A stretch of DNA of 46,870 nucleotides from Flavobacteriaceae bacterium (GTDB taxonomy: Bacteria; Bacteroidota; Bacteroidia; Flavobacteriales; Flavobacteriaceae): assembly GCA_016744615.1 (NCBI GenBank), contig JADGEA010000004.1, positions 1 to 46,870 on the forward strand, given 5' to 3'. The notes under the pieces are model-generated. The model worked only from the letters and a program-made list of their open reading frames with translations, searched no databases and was not told the DNA's origin. The position numbers and the translations under genes were made by a program. Of the stretch, positions 32,607 through 42,467 are shown piece after piece (position 1 is the first letter of the stretch; the number at the start of each line of letters is the position of its first letter).

Positions 32607-35411
32607 ATGAACATCTATTTAAGAATCTTTTTTTTATTCTTTTCATTTGCAGTATTTGGACAACATCTTGATGAAGTAATTTATGTATCTGATTTGGATC
32701 TACAATATATAGATCAGCCCTGGTGGACACCTCAGAAAAACAAAGCAATCACAGGTAAATCGATTCAAATCGACGGAAAAAAATTTAAAAAAGGAATCGG
32801 TACGATCTCAAGGAGCAGAATCGTTCTTTTTTTAGATGGCAAATCAAAGACCTTTAGTTCTTTGGTGGGGATTCAAGATCTACAAAATACTCCTGATAAT
32901 ATAAAATTTAATGCGCTGGGTGATGGTTCCAAACTTTTTTATACAGAAGACAAAGCCGAAAAGTATTTTCTTGGAATAGATAATACTAAGGAAAGTATTG
33001 AACCTGGATCTGTACGGTTTGAAATTTTTGGTGATGGAAAATTACTCTGGCAAAGTATAAAAATGATAGGTGGAATGCCTAGTGAAAAAGTAAAGATCTC
33101 TGTTAAAGGAATCCAGGTTCTTGAACTTATTGTTAATGATATGGGTGATGGTGTCTCCGGAGATCATGCCATTTGGATTCATCCAAAAATCACTTTTAAT
33201 GATCATAAACCACAAATCATTGATAAGAACTATTTGTTTCGAAAAGAAAAAGCAGATCATCATTTTACCAATAACATTGAACCCTTGATCAATAAACTCT
33301 CTAAAGGAAACAAGCATTTGATCTATGGAGTAAAAGAGGACTGGATCATAAATCATGTCTCACAACGTTCAGCTATTTTTAAAAATGACAATAATAAACA
33401 AATTACGATTTCTAACGGTTTGATAAGCCGTACATTTCAACTAAGCCCCAATTGTGCAACGGTTGACTTTAAAAATCTTGTTACGGGAGAAAATCTTTTA
33501 AGAGGCGTTAGCCCGGAAGCCATTTTAAAAATAAATGAGAAAGAATATATTATAGGAGGTCTTGATGGTCAGGAGCAATTTGCCTATCTAAAACCAGAAT
33601 GGCTTGATAAAATGTGGAGTACACCCAATTCATTTTATCTTGAAAATTTTGAAATTGGAGAAATTAAGTCAAGAATTAACTGGAAAAACAAACGTTGGTC
33701 ACTTCAAAAGAAAGAGCCTTTAAATGGGCAAACCATTACTTTTTACTATGCTCACTCAGATCTAAAAGATATTGAAGTAGCTATACATTATTCTATTTAT
33801 GATGGAATTCCATTGATAAGTAAATGGTTTACCATTCATAATAAAGGTAAAGAAAAAATCATACTCAATAATTTTAAAAGTGAGATTATTGCCATGGTAG
33901 AAGGTGAAAGTTCTGTAGAGCGGGGAGAAGACAACTGGGATCTTCCAAATATCCATGTAGAAAGTGATTATGCTTTTCATGCAATGTCATTCAAGGGATC
34001 TAATAAAGTTGTAAACTGGGAAAAAGATCTGCGTTATACTTCACAAGTCAATTATCAGTTATTGACTCCATGTTTACTGGAGTGTAAACCTCCCATCGGA
34101 CCCGAAGAAACTATTAAACCGGGAGAACAATTTGAATCCTTTAGAGTATGGGAAATGCCTTTTGATTCATATGACAGACAAAGGAAAGGTCTGGCTACCA
34201 ATCGATTTTATAGTTTGATTGCTCCCTGGACAACAGAAAGCCCTATGTTTCTACATCTAACCACAACAAATAATCAAAAAGTCAAAGATGCTATTGACCA
34301 ATGTGCAGAAACAGGTTATGAAATGGTTATTTTAAGTTTTGGAAGTGGACTGAATATGGAAGATATTTCTGAAAAGAACATATCTAAATACAAAGCTCTG
34401 GCTAATTATGCGCACGGTAAAGGTATTGAACTTGGTGGTTATTCTCTTTTGTCAAGCAGATGGATTAGTGATGAAGTAGATGTGATCAATCCTGAAACAG
34501 GAAAAAGAGGAGGCATGATCCATGGAAGCTCTCCTTGCTTGAATAGCCAGTGGGGAATTGATTATTTTCAGAAAATAAAGACTTTTTTTAAAAGAACAGG
34601 ATTTGATCTGCTGGAGCATGATGGTTCCTATCCAGGTCAACTTTGTGCCTCTACAAAACATGTAGGACATAAAAATCTTGAAGATTCTCAATGGAAATCC
34701 TGGAAAAGAATAACTGATTTTTATAAATGGTGTAATGAGACTGGCATTTCGCTCAATATTCCTGACTGGTATTATCTCAGCGGAAGCACAAAAAATGGTA
34801 TTGGTTATCGGGAAGTAAACTGGTCACTGCCGAGAGAACAACAGTTGATTCTGGGTCGTCAAAATATTTATGACGGTACTTGGGAGAGAACCCCTACTAT
34901 GAGCTGGACCTTTGTTCCTCTTTCACAATACCATGGTGGAGGAGCTGCAGCAACTATTGAGCCCTTAAATGATCATCTGGATACGTACCAAGCTCATATG
35001 ATACAAAATTATGGTTCAGGAGTTCAGGCATGTTATCGGGGTCCCAGATTATATGATACAGAAAAAACAAAAAATACCGTAAAAGAGGTAGTAAACTGGT
35101 ATAAAAAACATCGGAAAATTCTGAATTCTTCCATTATACATCTCCGAAGAGCTGATGGCAGAAGAATTGATGGGTTTATGCATATAAATCCAGATTTGAA
35201 AGAAAAAGGGTTTGTCATATTCTTCAATCCAACTGATAAAGTTCTGAAAGAGAATATTAGTTTACCTTTATATTATACAGGATTGAAAAATTCTGCAAAG
35301 ATCAGTAAAATGAATAGCGGTTTTAAAACCTATAGTTTAAATAGGGATTACTCTATAAATATAGAGGTTGAGGTTCGTGCTAACGGCTATATCTGGTATA
35401 TTATCGAATAA
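32607..35411 (+). CDS. Large NPCBM-domain putative glycoside hydrolase, 934 aa
   Basis: An exported protein (signal ending AVFGQ). Residues about 22-195 look like an NPCBM sugar-binding domain (SDLDLQYIDQPWWTPQKN, FKKGIGTISRSRIVLFLDG, GDGVSGDHAIWIHPKI). A beta-rich region (about 260-520) recalls the N-terminal supersandwich of clan GH-D enzymes (GH36/GH27-like), followed by a barrel-like part (about 540-860). Asp672 in FDLLEHDGSYPG is a candidate nucleophile, with acid-side candidates near DGTWERTPTMSW. It resembles proteins annotated loosely as alpha-galactosidases, but I cannot place it in a known GH family. An alpha-galactosidase-type role would fit a galactan. It lies one base after the GH95 gene. 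Confidence 0.6.
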   Translation: MNIYLRIFFLFFSFAVFGQHLDEVIYVSDLDLQYIDQPWWTPQKNKAITGKSIQIDGKKFKKGIGTISRSRIVLFLDGKSKTFSSLVGIQDLQNTPDNIKFNALGDGSKLFYTEDKAEKYFLGIDNTKESIEPGSVRFEIFGDGKLLWQSIKMIGGMPSEKVKISVKGIQVLELIVNDMGDGVSGDHAIWIHPKITFNDHKPQIIDKNYLFRKEKADHHFTNNIEPLINKLSKGNKHLIYGVKEDWIINHVSQRSAIFKNDNNKQITISNGLISRTFQLSPNCATVDFKNLVTGENLLRGVSPEAILKINEKEYIIGGLDGQEQFAYLKPEWLDKMWSTPNSFYLENFEIGEIKSRINWKNKRWSLQKKEPLNGQTITFYYAHSDLKDIEVAIHYSIYDGIPLISKWFTIHNKGKEKIILNNFKSEIIAMVEGESSVERGEDNWDLPNIHVESDYAFHAMSFKGSNKVVNWEKDLRYTSQVNYQLLTPCLLECKPPIGPEETIKPGEQFESFRVWEMPFDSYDRQRKGLATNRFYSLIAPWTTESPMFLHLTTTNNQKVKDAIDQCAETGYEMVILSFGSGLNMEDISEKNISKYKALANYAHGKGIELGGYSLLSSRWISDEVDVINPETGKRGGMIHGSSPCLNSQWGIDYFQKIKTFFKRTGFDLLEHDGSYPGQLCASTKHVGHKNLEDSQWKSWKRITDFYKWCNETGISLNIPDWYYLSGSTKNGIGYREVNWSLPREQQLILGRQNIYDGTWERTPTMSWTFVPLSQYHGGGAAATIEPLNDHLDTYQAHMIQNYGSGVQACYRGPRLYDTEKTKNTVKEVVNWYKKHRKILNSSIIHLRRADGRRIDGFMHINPDLKEKGFVIFFNPTDKVLKENISLPLYYTGLKNSAKISKMNSGFKTYSLNRDYSINIEVEVRANGYIWYIIE

Positions 35412-35432
35412 TTATAATAACTTATTAAAAAT

Positions 35433-35438
35433 AAGGAG
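35433..35438 (+). promoter_or_regulatory. AAGGAG ribosome-binding site deciding the GH29 start
   Basis: AAGGAG sits 7 bases before the ATG at 35446. A strong Shine-Dalgarno match is unusual in this phylum and none was noticed before neighbouring genes. It supports this start over the longer open frame beginning at 35368 inside the previous gene. Confidence 0.6.
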
Positions 35439-35445
35439 AAGCCAA

Positions 35446-37062
35446 ATGAAACAACTACAAATTATTTTAATTACCCTTTTTATAGGTGTAACGCTTTCAG
35501 CAAAAGAGTATCACGTGGCTAAAACTGGAAACGATAAAAATTCAGGAACAGTTCAATCACCTTTCTTAACCATTCAGGCTGCTGCAAATATTGCAACTTT
35601 TGCTTCAACTCTGTTTGAAACTAGCTCTTCTACTGCCCAAAATGAAATGATTATTTTCAAGGATTCTGTGGTAGTCTATAATCAGGAGAAAGTTCAGCCT
35701 CCAAAACCTTTTTTACCTGTTCCCTCTCAGTGTCAGATGGATTGGCATAAGGCTGAGTACCGAATGTTTATTCATTTCGGAATGAAAACTTTTTATCCCA
35801 ACAATAATCATATGGGAAATGGAAAAGAAGACCCACGAAAATTCAATCCAGTACACTTTAATGCAGACCAATGGGTAGAAACTGCTAAGGCTGGTGGTTT
35901 TGAAGGCGTTGTGCTGACTCTAAAACATCATAAAGGTTTCTGTATCTGGCAAACCAATACAACTGATTTTTCGGTAAAATCATCTCCATGGATGGATGGT
36001 AAAGGAGATGTTCTTAAAGATGTGATTGAAGCATGTCGTAAAGGCGGTATTACCGTTGGTGTTTATATGTCGCTCATTGATAAACATTTTGACCTTGCAG
36101 AATCTCCTACACATATTAATTATGGAGATTATTATTACGATCAACTGAAAGAAATTAGTACTCGGTATGGTAGTATTGATGAGTACTGGTTTGACGGTTT
36201 TAAAGCCGATAAATTGAAAATGGATTACAGTAAAATAACCAATCTGATACGTGAAAAGCAACCGCATGCGGTAATCTATGATTCGGGAACCATGGTGAAA
36301 TATTTACCGGAGCGGTGCCTCGCATGGAAAGGTGAGCATGGCGGCGGCAGTGCCGATCAGGAGTATCGTAGGGAGATAGAAGGTAAATTGCGTTGGTATC
36401 CAAATGAGCCTTCTCTGATTTTGCAGGGCAACTGGTTTCACGATGGAAATGAAATTATCAGTCTGTCACGTATTCAGGACTACTACCTTACAACAGTTGG
36501 CCATGGTGTAACACCTCTAATGAATATTTCACCTAATCAGGAAGGTTTGTTCGATAAAGAGTCTATTGAACGCCTACAAGAATTTAAAGCATGGGTCGAT
36601 AGATTGCATGCCAACGACCTTGCCCAGAAAACAGGAGTTAAAGTTTCTGCTGCAGACAACATACGCGGTCAAGACGCCAAATACGGCCCCCAAAGTGCTG
36701 TTGATAGCAAGTATGACACATACTATGCAACAGATGATGATGTGAAAAATGCCGTTATTGAAATTGATCTTGGAAAAGTGCAGGAAATTGACGGTTTTAT
36801 CCTCCAGGAATACATCCCTCTTGGACAGCGAGTGAACGGATACAGTATTGAGTGTCTCGTTGATGGGATTTGGAAAGAGGTTTTTTCTGAAAAAAAAATA
36901 GGCTACAAACGAATTATTATCAAAGGAAGAGCTTCTGCTAAGGATATAATAATTCCTGCAACAGACAGGGTTCGCCTGAAAATAACAAATGCACTCGCCT
37001 GTCCGTTAATAAATAGTTTCAAAGTAATTGGCTCATTGAAAAGTAACGAATTATCTAATTGA
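35446..37062 (+). CDS. GH29 alpha-L-fucosidase with beta-helix-type N-terminus
   Basis: The 538-residue product starts with a signal peptide (ITLFIGVTLSA) and then EYHVAKTGNDKNSGTVQSPF and LTIQAAANIA. That is the standard opening of parallel beta-helix enzymes (GH141 or DUF1565-type), not of GH29. From about residue 70 it becomes an ordinary GH29: PSQCQMDWHKAEYRMFIHFG, GVVLTLKHHKGFCIWQT, nucleophile Asp250 in EYWFDGFK, and MNISPNQEG. A C-terminal F5/8C-like domain (about 395-530) follows (SKYDTYYATDD, IEIDLGKV). The coding DNA around 36240-37000 is visibly richer in G+C (for example gcggtgcctcgcatgg, gcatggcggcggcag) than its neighbours, and it has a strong SD sequence. Both hint at origin elsewhere. 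The enzyme is probably active, since the helix part is only a short leader. Confidence 0.82.
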   Translation: MKQLQIILITLFIGVTLSAKEYHVAKTGNDKNSGTVQSPFLTIQAAANIATFASTLFETSSSTAQNEMIIFKDSVVVYNQEKVQPPKPFLPVPSQCQMDWHKAEYRMFIHFGMKTFYPNNNHMGNGKEDPRKFNPVHFNADQWVETAKAGGFEGVVLTLKHHKGFCIWQTNTTDFSVKSSPWMDGKGDVLKDVIEACRKGGITVGVYMSLIDKHFDLAESPTHINYGDYYYDQLKEISTRYGSIDEYWFDGFKADKLKMDYSKITNLIREKQPHAVIYDSGTMVKYLPERCLAWKGEHGGGSADQEYRREIEGKLRWYPNEPSLILQGNWFHDGNEIISLSRIQDYYLTTVGHGVTPLMNISPNQEGLFDKESIERLQEFKAWVDRLHANDLAQKTGVKVSAADNIRGQDAKYGPQSAVDSKYDTYYATDDDVKNAVIEIDLGKVQEIDGFILQEYIPLGQRVNGYSIECLVDGIWKEVFSEKKIGYKRIIIKGRASAKDIIIPATDRVRLKITNALACPLINSFKVIGSLKSNELSN

Positions 37063-37281
37063 AGTATTTGAAAAAGAGATTTAAAAGGGATTACAAATGG
37101 GTCAACCATTGGATATAAAAAGATTATTAGGTTTGATAAATAAAAATGGCTGTTTTTAAAATACCTGAATAGATTAAAAATGATAGTTGCAATCTTTATC
37201 TTAAGAATATTCACAATATTTGGCTGTGGCTGAAAAAGAAAACATTAGTCCTGGTTGCTACAACTGATAAAAAATAAAATT
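37063..37281 (+). other. Intergenic stretch without a gene
   Basis: Short frames only, each broken by stops. It could be the decayed end of a gene lost when the preceding GH29 was acquired, but no family is recognisable. No promoter or terminator stands out. Confidence 0.4.
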
Positions 37282-38850
37282 ATGCTAAAAAAGAATCAAA
37301 TTGAAAATATTTCAGAAAAAAGTCTGGTAATAGCTGTATTACTTCTTTTTGTATCGTGTTTAGAAATAAAAAAAGAGAGTTCACCACCAAAACCCAATAT
37401 CATTGTTTTTCTTGTAGATGATATGGGATGGCAGGACACTTCTTTGTCCTTTTGGGATAAAGAAACACCTTTTAACAAACTTTATCATACTCCAAATATG
37501 GAGCGTTTGGCCAAAGAGGGAATGAAATTCACCCAGGCTTATGCAACTCCTGTTTGCACACCAACCCGTGTGAGTTTAATGACAGGAATGAATGCTGCTC
37601 GTCACAGGGTAACCAACTGGACATCTCAAAAAGATAAGATCCATGGTATGGAAAAGAATCATGCAACACTGGAAATTCCGGAATGGAACATGAATGGTCT
37701 AAGTCCGGTAGCAGGTGATCCCCATGCGGTATATGCCACTACGCTACCAAAATTATTACAGAAAGCCGGATATCAGACTATTTTTATTGGAAAAGCCCAT
37801 TTTGGAGCAAGAGGGACTATTGGTGAAAACCCTTTAAACCTTGGTTTTGATATTAATATCGGAGGAACAGGTGCTGGGCAACCGGGTAGTTATCTGGGAA
37901 CTGACAATTATGGAAACGGGATTAAAAGATTAAAACCTTGGGCTGTACCAAACTTAAAAGATTATTATGGCAAAGACATTTTCTTAAGCGAGGCTTTAAC
38001 TCTTGAGACAATCAAGTCAATGGATAATGCTCTTGCAGATAAAAAACCGTTCTTTTTATACATGGCTCATTATGCTTTACATACTCCAATCATGGCAGAT
38101 AAACGATACTTAAAAAAATATACAGATATGGGATTGGATCCTATAGAGGCAAAATACGCTACTCTGATAGAAGGTATGGATAAAAGTCTTGGAGATATTA
38201 TGGATCACTTAAAAGAAAAGGGCATTGACAAGAATACAATTATCCTGTTTATGTCAGATAACGGAGGTTTAAGTGCTGTCGCTCGAGGCGGAAAAAAACA
38301 TACCCACAACAAACCACTTTCCAGCGGAAAAGGTTCTGTACACGAAGGAGGAATACGGGAACCCATGATCGTGAAATGGCCAGGAAAAGTGAAACCTAAT
38401 TCCACTACTAATCAGTTGGTTATTATTGAAGATTTCTTCCCTACTATTTTAGAAATGGCTGAAATTAGCGATTATAAAACCGTACAAAAAACAGATGGCA
38501 GAAGTTTTCTTCCTGTATTAAATGGAAATATAACTGCAGACAATAAAAGATCTTTATTCTGGCATTACCCAAACGAATGGGGACCTTCAGGACCTGGTAT
38601 AGGAGCAAGCAGTACAGTGAGAAAAGATGACTGGAAACTCATTTATTATCATGATGATGAGAGCTTTGAACTGTTTAATCTTAAAGATGATATTGGTGAA
38701 CAGAACAACTTAGTAAGTTCCAATCCTCAAAAAGCAAAAGAATTGGCAATAGTGCTATCGGATTATTTAAAGAAAGTAAATGCTCAAATGCCAAAACATA
38801 AAAAAACAGGAATCAAAGTTGCCTATCCTATAAATGCTCTAAACAATTAG
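37282..38850 (+). CDS. S1-family sulfatase, lipoprotein, 522 aa
   Basis: I chose the ATG at 37282 because it gives a lipoprotein signal (VIAVLLLFVSC). The frame extends to a TTG at 37255 without gaining anything. Metal-site start: NIIVFLVDDMGWQDTSL. Maturation motif: Cys92-Thr-Pro-Thr-Arg with VSLMTGM. Then GKAHFGARGT (Ala where GKWH usually has Trp), AHYALHTPIM, FMSDNGGLS and HEGGIREPMIVKWPG. The GKAHFG and LHTPI features resemble the sulfatases often annotated as aryl-sulfate sulfohydrolases in algal PULs. The C-terminal part has FELFNLKDDIGEQNNL. Two bases separate it from the next, fused gene. The substrate position is not predictable. Confidence 0.9.
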   Translation: MLKKNQIENISEKSLVIAVLLLFVSCLEIKKESSPPKPNIIVFLVDDMGWQDTSLSFWDKETPFNKLYHTPNMERLAKEGMKFTQAYATPVCTPTRVSLMTGMNAARHRVTNWTSQKDKIHGMEKNHATLEIPEWNMNGLSPVAGDPHAVYATTLPKLLQKAGYQTIFIGKAHFGARGTIGENPLNLGFDINIGGTGAGQPGSYLGTDNYGNGIKRLKPWAVPNLKDYYGKDIFLSEALTLETIKSMDNALADKKPFFLYMAHYALHTPIMADKRYLKKYTDMGLDPIEAKYATLIEGMDKSLGDIMDHLKEKGIDKNTIILFMSDNGGLSAVARGGKKHTHNKPLSSGKGSVHEGGIREPMIVKWPGKVKPNSTTNQLVIIEDFFPTILEMAEISDYKTVQKTDGRSFLPVLNGNITADNKRSLFWHYPNEWGPSGPGIGASSTVRKDDWKLIYYHDDESFELFNLKDDIGEQNNLVSSNPQKAKELAIVLSDYLKKVNAQMPKHKKTGIKVAYPINALNN

Positions 38851-38852
38851 TT

Positions 38853-41232
38853 ATGATAAAAAAACTATTTATTACGCTGTTTATTTTAGTCAGTTTCTGT
38901 GTCACTTCTCAAGAGGATACAGATAATCTTCGTTTATATGATAATTTTGAACCAATTGATCAGGAAAATATTTTTAAAACAGAAGGATACTATAATTGGG
39001 GTAGCTCTATTATTAAAGGAAAAGATGGGAAATATCACCTTTTTTATTCAAGATGGAAAAAATCCTATGGATTTCACGGTTGGTTAACACATTCTGAAAT
39101 AGCTCATGCAACTTCCAAAAAACCAGTTGGTCCTTGGAAATACAAAGAAACTGTTTTAAAAGGCAGAAGAAACGATCATTGGGATGCCATTACAGCCCAT
39201 AATCCAAAAATAAAATATTTTGATGGCAAATATTATCTCTATTATATTGCAACAAACCCAGGTGACCAAATTTTATCAGAAAAAGATTTGATAGAAACCG
39301 CAAAGGAAGGATATCCAAGTAAAAACTGGATGCCATTGCGCAATAGACAACGTACCGGAGTTGCAGTTTCCAATTCTTTAAATGGTCCATGGATCAGAAG
39401 TGACAAACCTTTAATTGAACCTTCAGAATCTATAAATACACTTACCGTAAATCCTGCAATTGACAGAGGCAAAGATGGTAAATACTACCTTATCTTAAAA
39501 GGAGATAAAGATAAAACAAAATGGTGGGTGAGAAATCAGGCTGTGGCAATTTCAGATTTTCCTGATAAAGATTTTGTTATGCAGAAAAAACCTGTAATTG
39601 ATTACTTGGATACCGAAGATATGTCTATTTGGTACGATCAAAAAAGGGAACGATTCTACGGAGTTTTTCACACCAATAAAGGAGGTGGTTTTATTGGAAT
39701 GGTTACATCATATGATGGAATTAACTGGAAAAAATCAAATGAATTTGTTTTAATGCCGAAGAAAATACCAATGGCAGACGGATCTATATTCAAACCCAAT
39801 CGTCTGGAACGTCCTTTTATTTTTTATGAAGATGGTAAACCAAAAGTTTTGAGCGTTGCTATAAAAAATGGCAACGAATCATACTCTGTATTTATTCCTA
39901 TAAAAGAAAATAAATATCCGGTGCCAAATAAACGACAATTAGCATGGCAAGAAGCAGAGCTTGGGGTTGTTTTTCATTATGATCTACATGTATTTGATGG
40001 TGAAAAATACGGACAAGGAGGAAATCGAATTGATCCTGTAGCCGATTATCAAATATTCAATCCAAAGAGTTTAGATACAGATCAATGGGTAAAAGCCGCC
40101 AAAGATGCAGGTGCTAAATTTGCAATTCTTACCGCAACACATGAAACAGGTTTTGCTTTATACCAGTCGGAAGTAAATCCGTATAGTTTAAAATCTGTAA
40201 AATGGAGAAATGGAAAAGGAGATATTGTTGCAGATTTTGTTGCTTCTTGCCGGAAATATGGTATCAAACCAGGAATATATCTCGGTATTCGATGGAATTC
40301 ATTTTAGGAGTGCATGATTTTAAAGTAAATGGGGAAGGATCTTTTAAAGAGAACCGACAAAAATGGTATAATAAAATGGTGGAAGGCATGGTAAAAGAGA
40401 TCTGTACAAATTATGGCGAACTATTTGAAATATGGTTTGACGGAGGAGCAGATCATCCTGATAATGGAGCCCCAGATGTTTTGCCAATTGTAAGACAATA
40501 CCAGCCAAACTGTTTGTTCTATCACAACGGACAACTTGCCGAGGCCAGATGGGGAGGTTCTGAATCAGGCACTGTATCTTATCCTTGTTGGGCAACATTT
40601 CCCTACAAATCAACCGGAACAGGAGAAACAGCTCAAAAAAACATTTATGCAAATAATTAAAGGAAGGTGATTCCAATGGGAAATTTTGGATGCCAGCCAT
40701 GGCTGATGCTCCTCTACGAGGTTATAACGGTAGGCATGAATGGTTTTGGGAACCTGGAGATGAAGAACATATTTTTCCTGTAGAAAATTTAATGGAGATG
40801 TACTACAAATCCGTTGGAAGAAACTCTACTCTAATCATCGGTTTAACCCCTGATCCAAATGGTTTATTACCCGAACCTGACGTGAAACGTTTAAAAGAAT
40901 GGGGAGATGAAACTAAAAGAAGATTTTCTACTCCAATAGCATCTACAAGTGGAAAAGGAAAAAAAATGGTACTCAAATTAAATAAAAATATACTGGTAAA
41001 CCATGTAATTATTCAGGAGGATATTCAATTTGGTGAAAGAGTAAGAGAATATACTATTGAAGGTTTGGTAGATGGTAAATGGAAAAAGCTTGCGAAGGGT
41101 CAGAGTATCGGAAATAAGAGAATTGAAAAATTTGAACAGCAAAGTATAAGCAAATTGCGATTGATTATACAAAAATCAACGAACGAACCAATCATTAAAA
41201 ATCTAAGTGTTTTTTATATAGAAAAAAAATAG
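38853..41232 (+). pseudogene. GH43-like propeller plus GH29 fusion, two frameshifts
   Basis: An exported protein (signal ending CVTSQ). Its first part, residues 25 to about 355, is a beta-propeller hydrolase related to GH43 (NWGSSIIKGKDGKYHLFYSR, HNPKIKYFDGKYYLYYIAT, GPWIRSDKPLI). From about residue 370 a GH29 barrel begins (QLAWQEAELGVVFHYDLHVF, FAILTATHETGFALYQS). The frame breaks at 40305-40307 (RWNSF then stop), but the next frame continues LGVHDFKVNG. It breaks again at 40658-40660 (YANN then stop), and a third frame continues KEGDSNGKFWMPAMADAPLR to a stop at 41230-41232. One extra T at each site would restore a protein of about 793 residues. The GH29 nucleophile would be the Asp coded at 40439-40441 (WFDGGAD). 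This is either real decay or two base-call errors in T runs. Confidence 0.8.
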
Positions 41233-41237
41233 AAATC

Positions 41238-42299
41238 ATGATAATAATAAAAAATTTAATACTTATCCTATTCTCTATTTGTTCATTGTCTTTTTATGCT
41301 CAAAATAAAAAAGCAGATTATTCCTTTATTGCAAAAGGACTGAAATGGAAAGGTGTTGCTGTTCAGGATGATAATTATAGCCTATGGGGTTGTGCTCCAA
41401 TTCAGGGTGATGAAGGCAAAACACATTTATTTATAGCGCGCTGGCCTGAAAAAAATGTAGATCCTGCATGGAGAAAATCTTCTGAAATAGCACATTATGT
41501 TTCTGACAATCCGGAAGGACCATTTGTTTTTTCAGATGTAGCAATTAAGGGAACAGGAAAAGATACATGGGATAAATATGCACCTCATAATCCTGAAATT
41601 AAAAAAGTTGGCAACAATTATGTAATACTTTATATAGCAAATACCGATTACAAACAACCTCCTCACCCATCGAATCAAAGCATTGGTATGGCTATTTCAA
41701 AATCACCCTATGGCCCCTGGAAAAAAGTTGGTAAAAATGGATTAATTCTAAATGCAAACAGTGATTCCACTAAATGGTGTTATCATTCGGAAAATGGTGT
41801 TGCCAATCCTGCTTTTGTTGCTGCAAACGGAAAATTTTATTTATACTTTAAGGCGAGAGGAAAAGATGGATTGAGATACGGATTGGCAATATCAGATAAA
41901 TTAGAAGGCCCGTATATTATTTCAAATGAACCTATTACATATAATCATGCAACTTTAGAAGATGCCACCGCATTTTATTATAAGGATACTTTTTATTTAC
42001 TTACTACGGATAATCATGGAAAAAATACAGGTATTGTAGGTGGTGGAACTTTATGGAAATCCAAAGATGGTCTAAATTATAAACTAAAAGATGCTACCGT
42101 TGCTTATGATCGATTACCTAAATATTATACAAATTATAATATAAAGAAAGTCACTAAGATTTATGGTCCCGATCCTAAATTTGAGCGACCAAAAATTTTA
42201 ATGATTGATAATAAACCTGCTTATTTATATGCACCAAGTGGTTGGAATGTATTTGGAGGCAAACGAACTGTAGGTCATGTATTAAAAATAAATATTTAA
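41238..42299 (+). CDS. GH43-like beta-propeller hydrolase, 353 aa
   Basis: An exported protein (signal ending SFYAQ) with a five-bladed propeller pattern: NYSLWGCAPIQGDEGKTHLF, SSEIAHYVSDNPEGPF, APHNPEIKKVGNNYVILYIA, GMAISKSPYGPWKK, NGVANPAFVAANGKFYLYFK and EDATAFYYKDTFYLL. The repeated hydrophobic-DGK-YYL motif and the GPW blade signature are those of clan GH-F (GH43/GH62) and related propeller families such as GH117. It shares the IAHA/IAHY and HNPxIK blocks with the propeller half of the upstream fusion, so the two are paralogous. Substrate is unknown. Candidates are an arabinose-, anhydrogalactose- or galactose-type side group. It is the last enzyme gene before the transporter. Confidence 0.65.
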   Translation: MIIIKNLILILFSICSLSFYAQNKKADYSFIAKGLKWKGVAVQDDNYSLWGCAPIQGDEGKTHLFIARWPEKNVDPAWRKSSEIAHYVSDNPEGPFVFSDVAIKGTGKDTWDKYAPHNPEIKKVGNNYVILYIANTDYKQPPHPSNQSIGMAISKSPYGPWKKVGKNGLILNANSDSTKWCYHSENGVANPAFVAANGKFYLYFKARGKDGLRYGLAISDKLEGPYIISNEPITYNHATLEDATAFYYKDTFYLLTTDNHGKNTGIVGGGTLWKSKDGLNYKLKDATVAYDRLPKYYTNYNIKKVTKIYGPDPKFERPKILMIDNKPAYLYAPSGWNVFGGKRTVGHVLKINI

Positions 42300-42427
42300 A
42301 TAGTAACTTTTTAGACACCTCCATATTACATTCGTCGAAAAAATTTAATCATTCTGTTAAAGGCATCTAAATTGAAAATATTATTATAAACAACAAATAT
42401 TAAGTTAACCTGAAATATATTATTTCT

Positions 42428-42440
42428 TTGGTTTTAGCAA
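42428..42440 (+). promoter_or_regulatory. Candidate operator half before the sugar symporter
   Basis: TTGGTTTTAGCAA followed by ATTAAT resembles TTGGTTATAAACCAA/ATTAAT before the sulfatase array at 15669. It lies 28 bases before the symporter ATG in a 168-base gap that holds nothing else recognisable. The right arm matches poorly. Confidence 0.3.
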
Positions 42441-42467
42441 ATTAATCTTAATTCCTGAATAAAAAAT

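Noticed and set aside
37255-37281. TTG start extending the sulfatase by nine residues
   Set aside because: The ATG at 37282 gives a clean lipoprotein signal, and the extra residues add no domain.
40202-40660. An independent fucosidase gene of 152 residues
   Set aside because: It is the middle section of the frameshifted GH43-like/GH29 fusion and lacks its own start signals.
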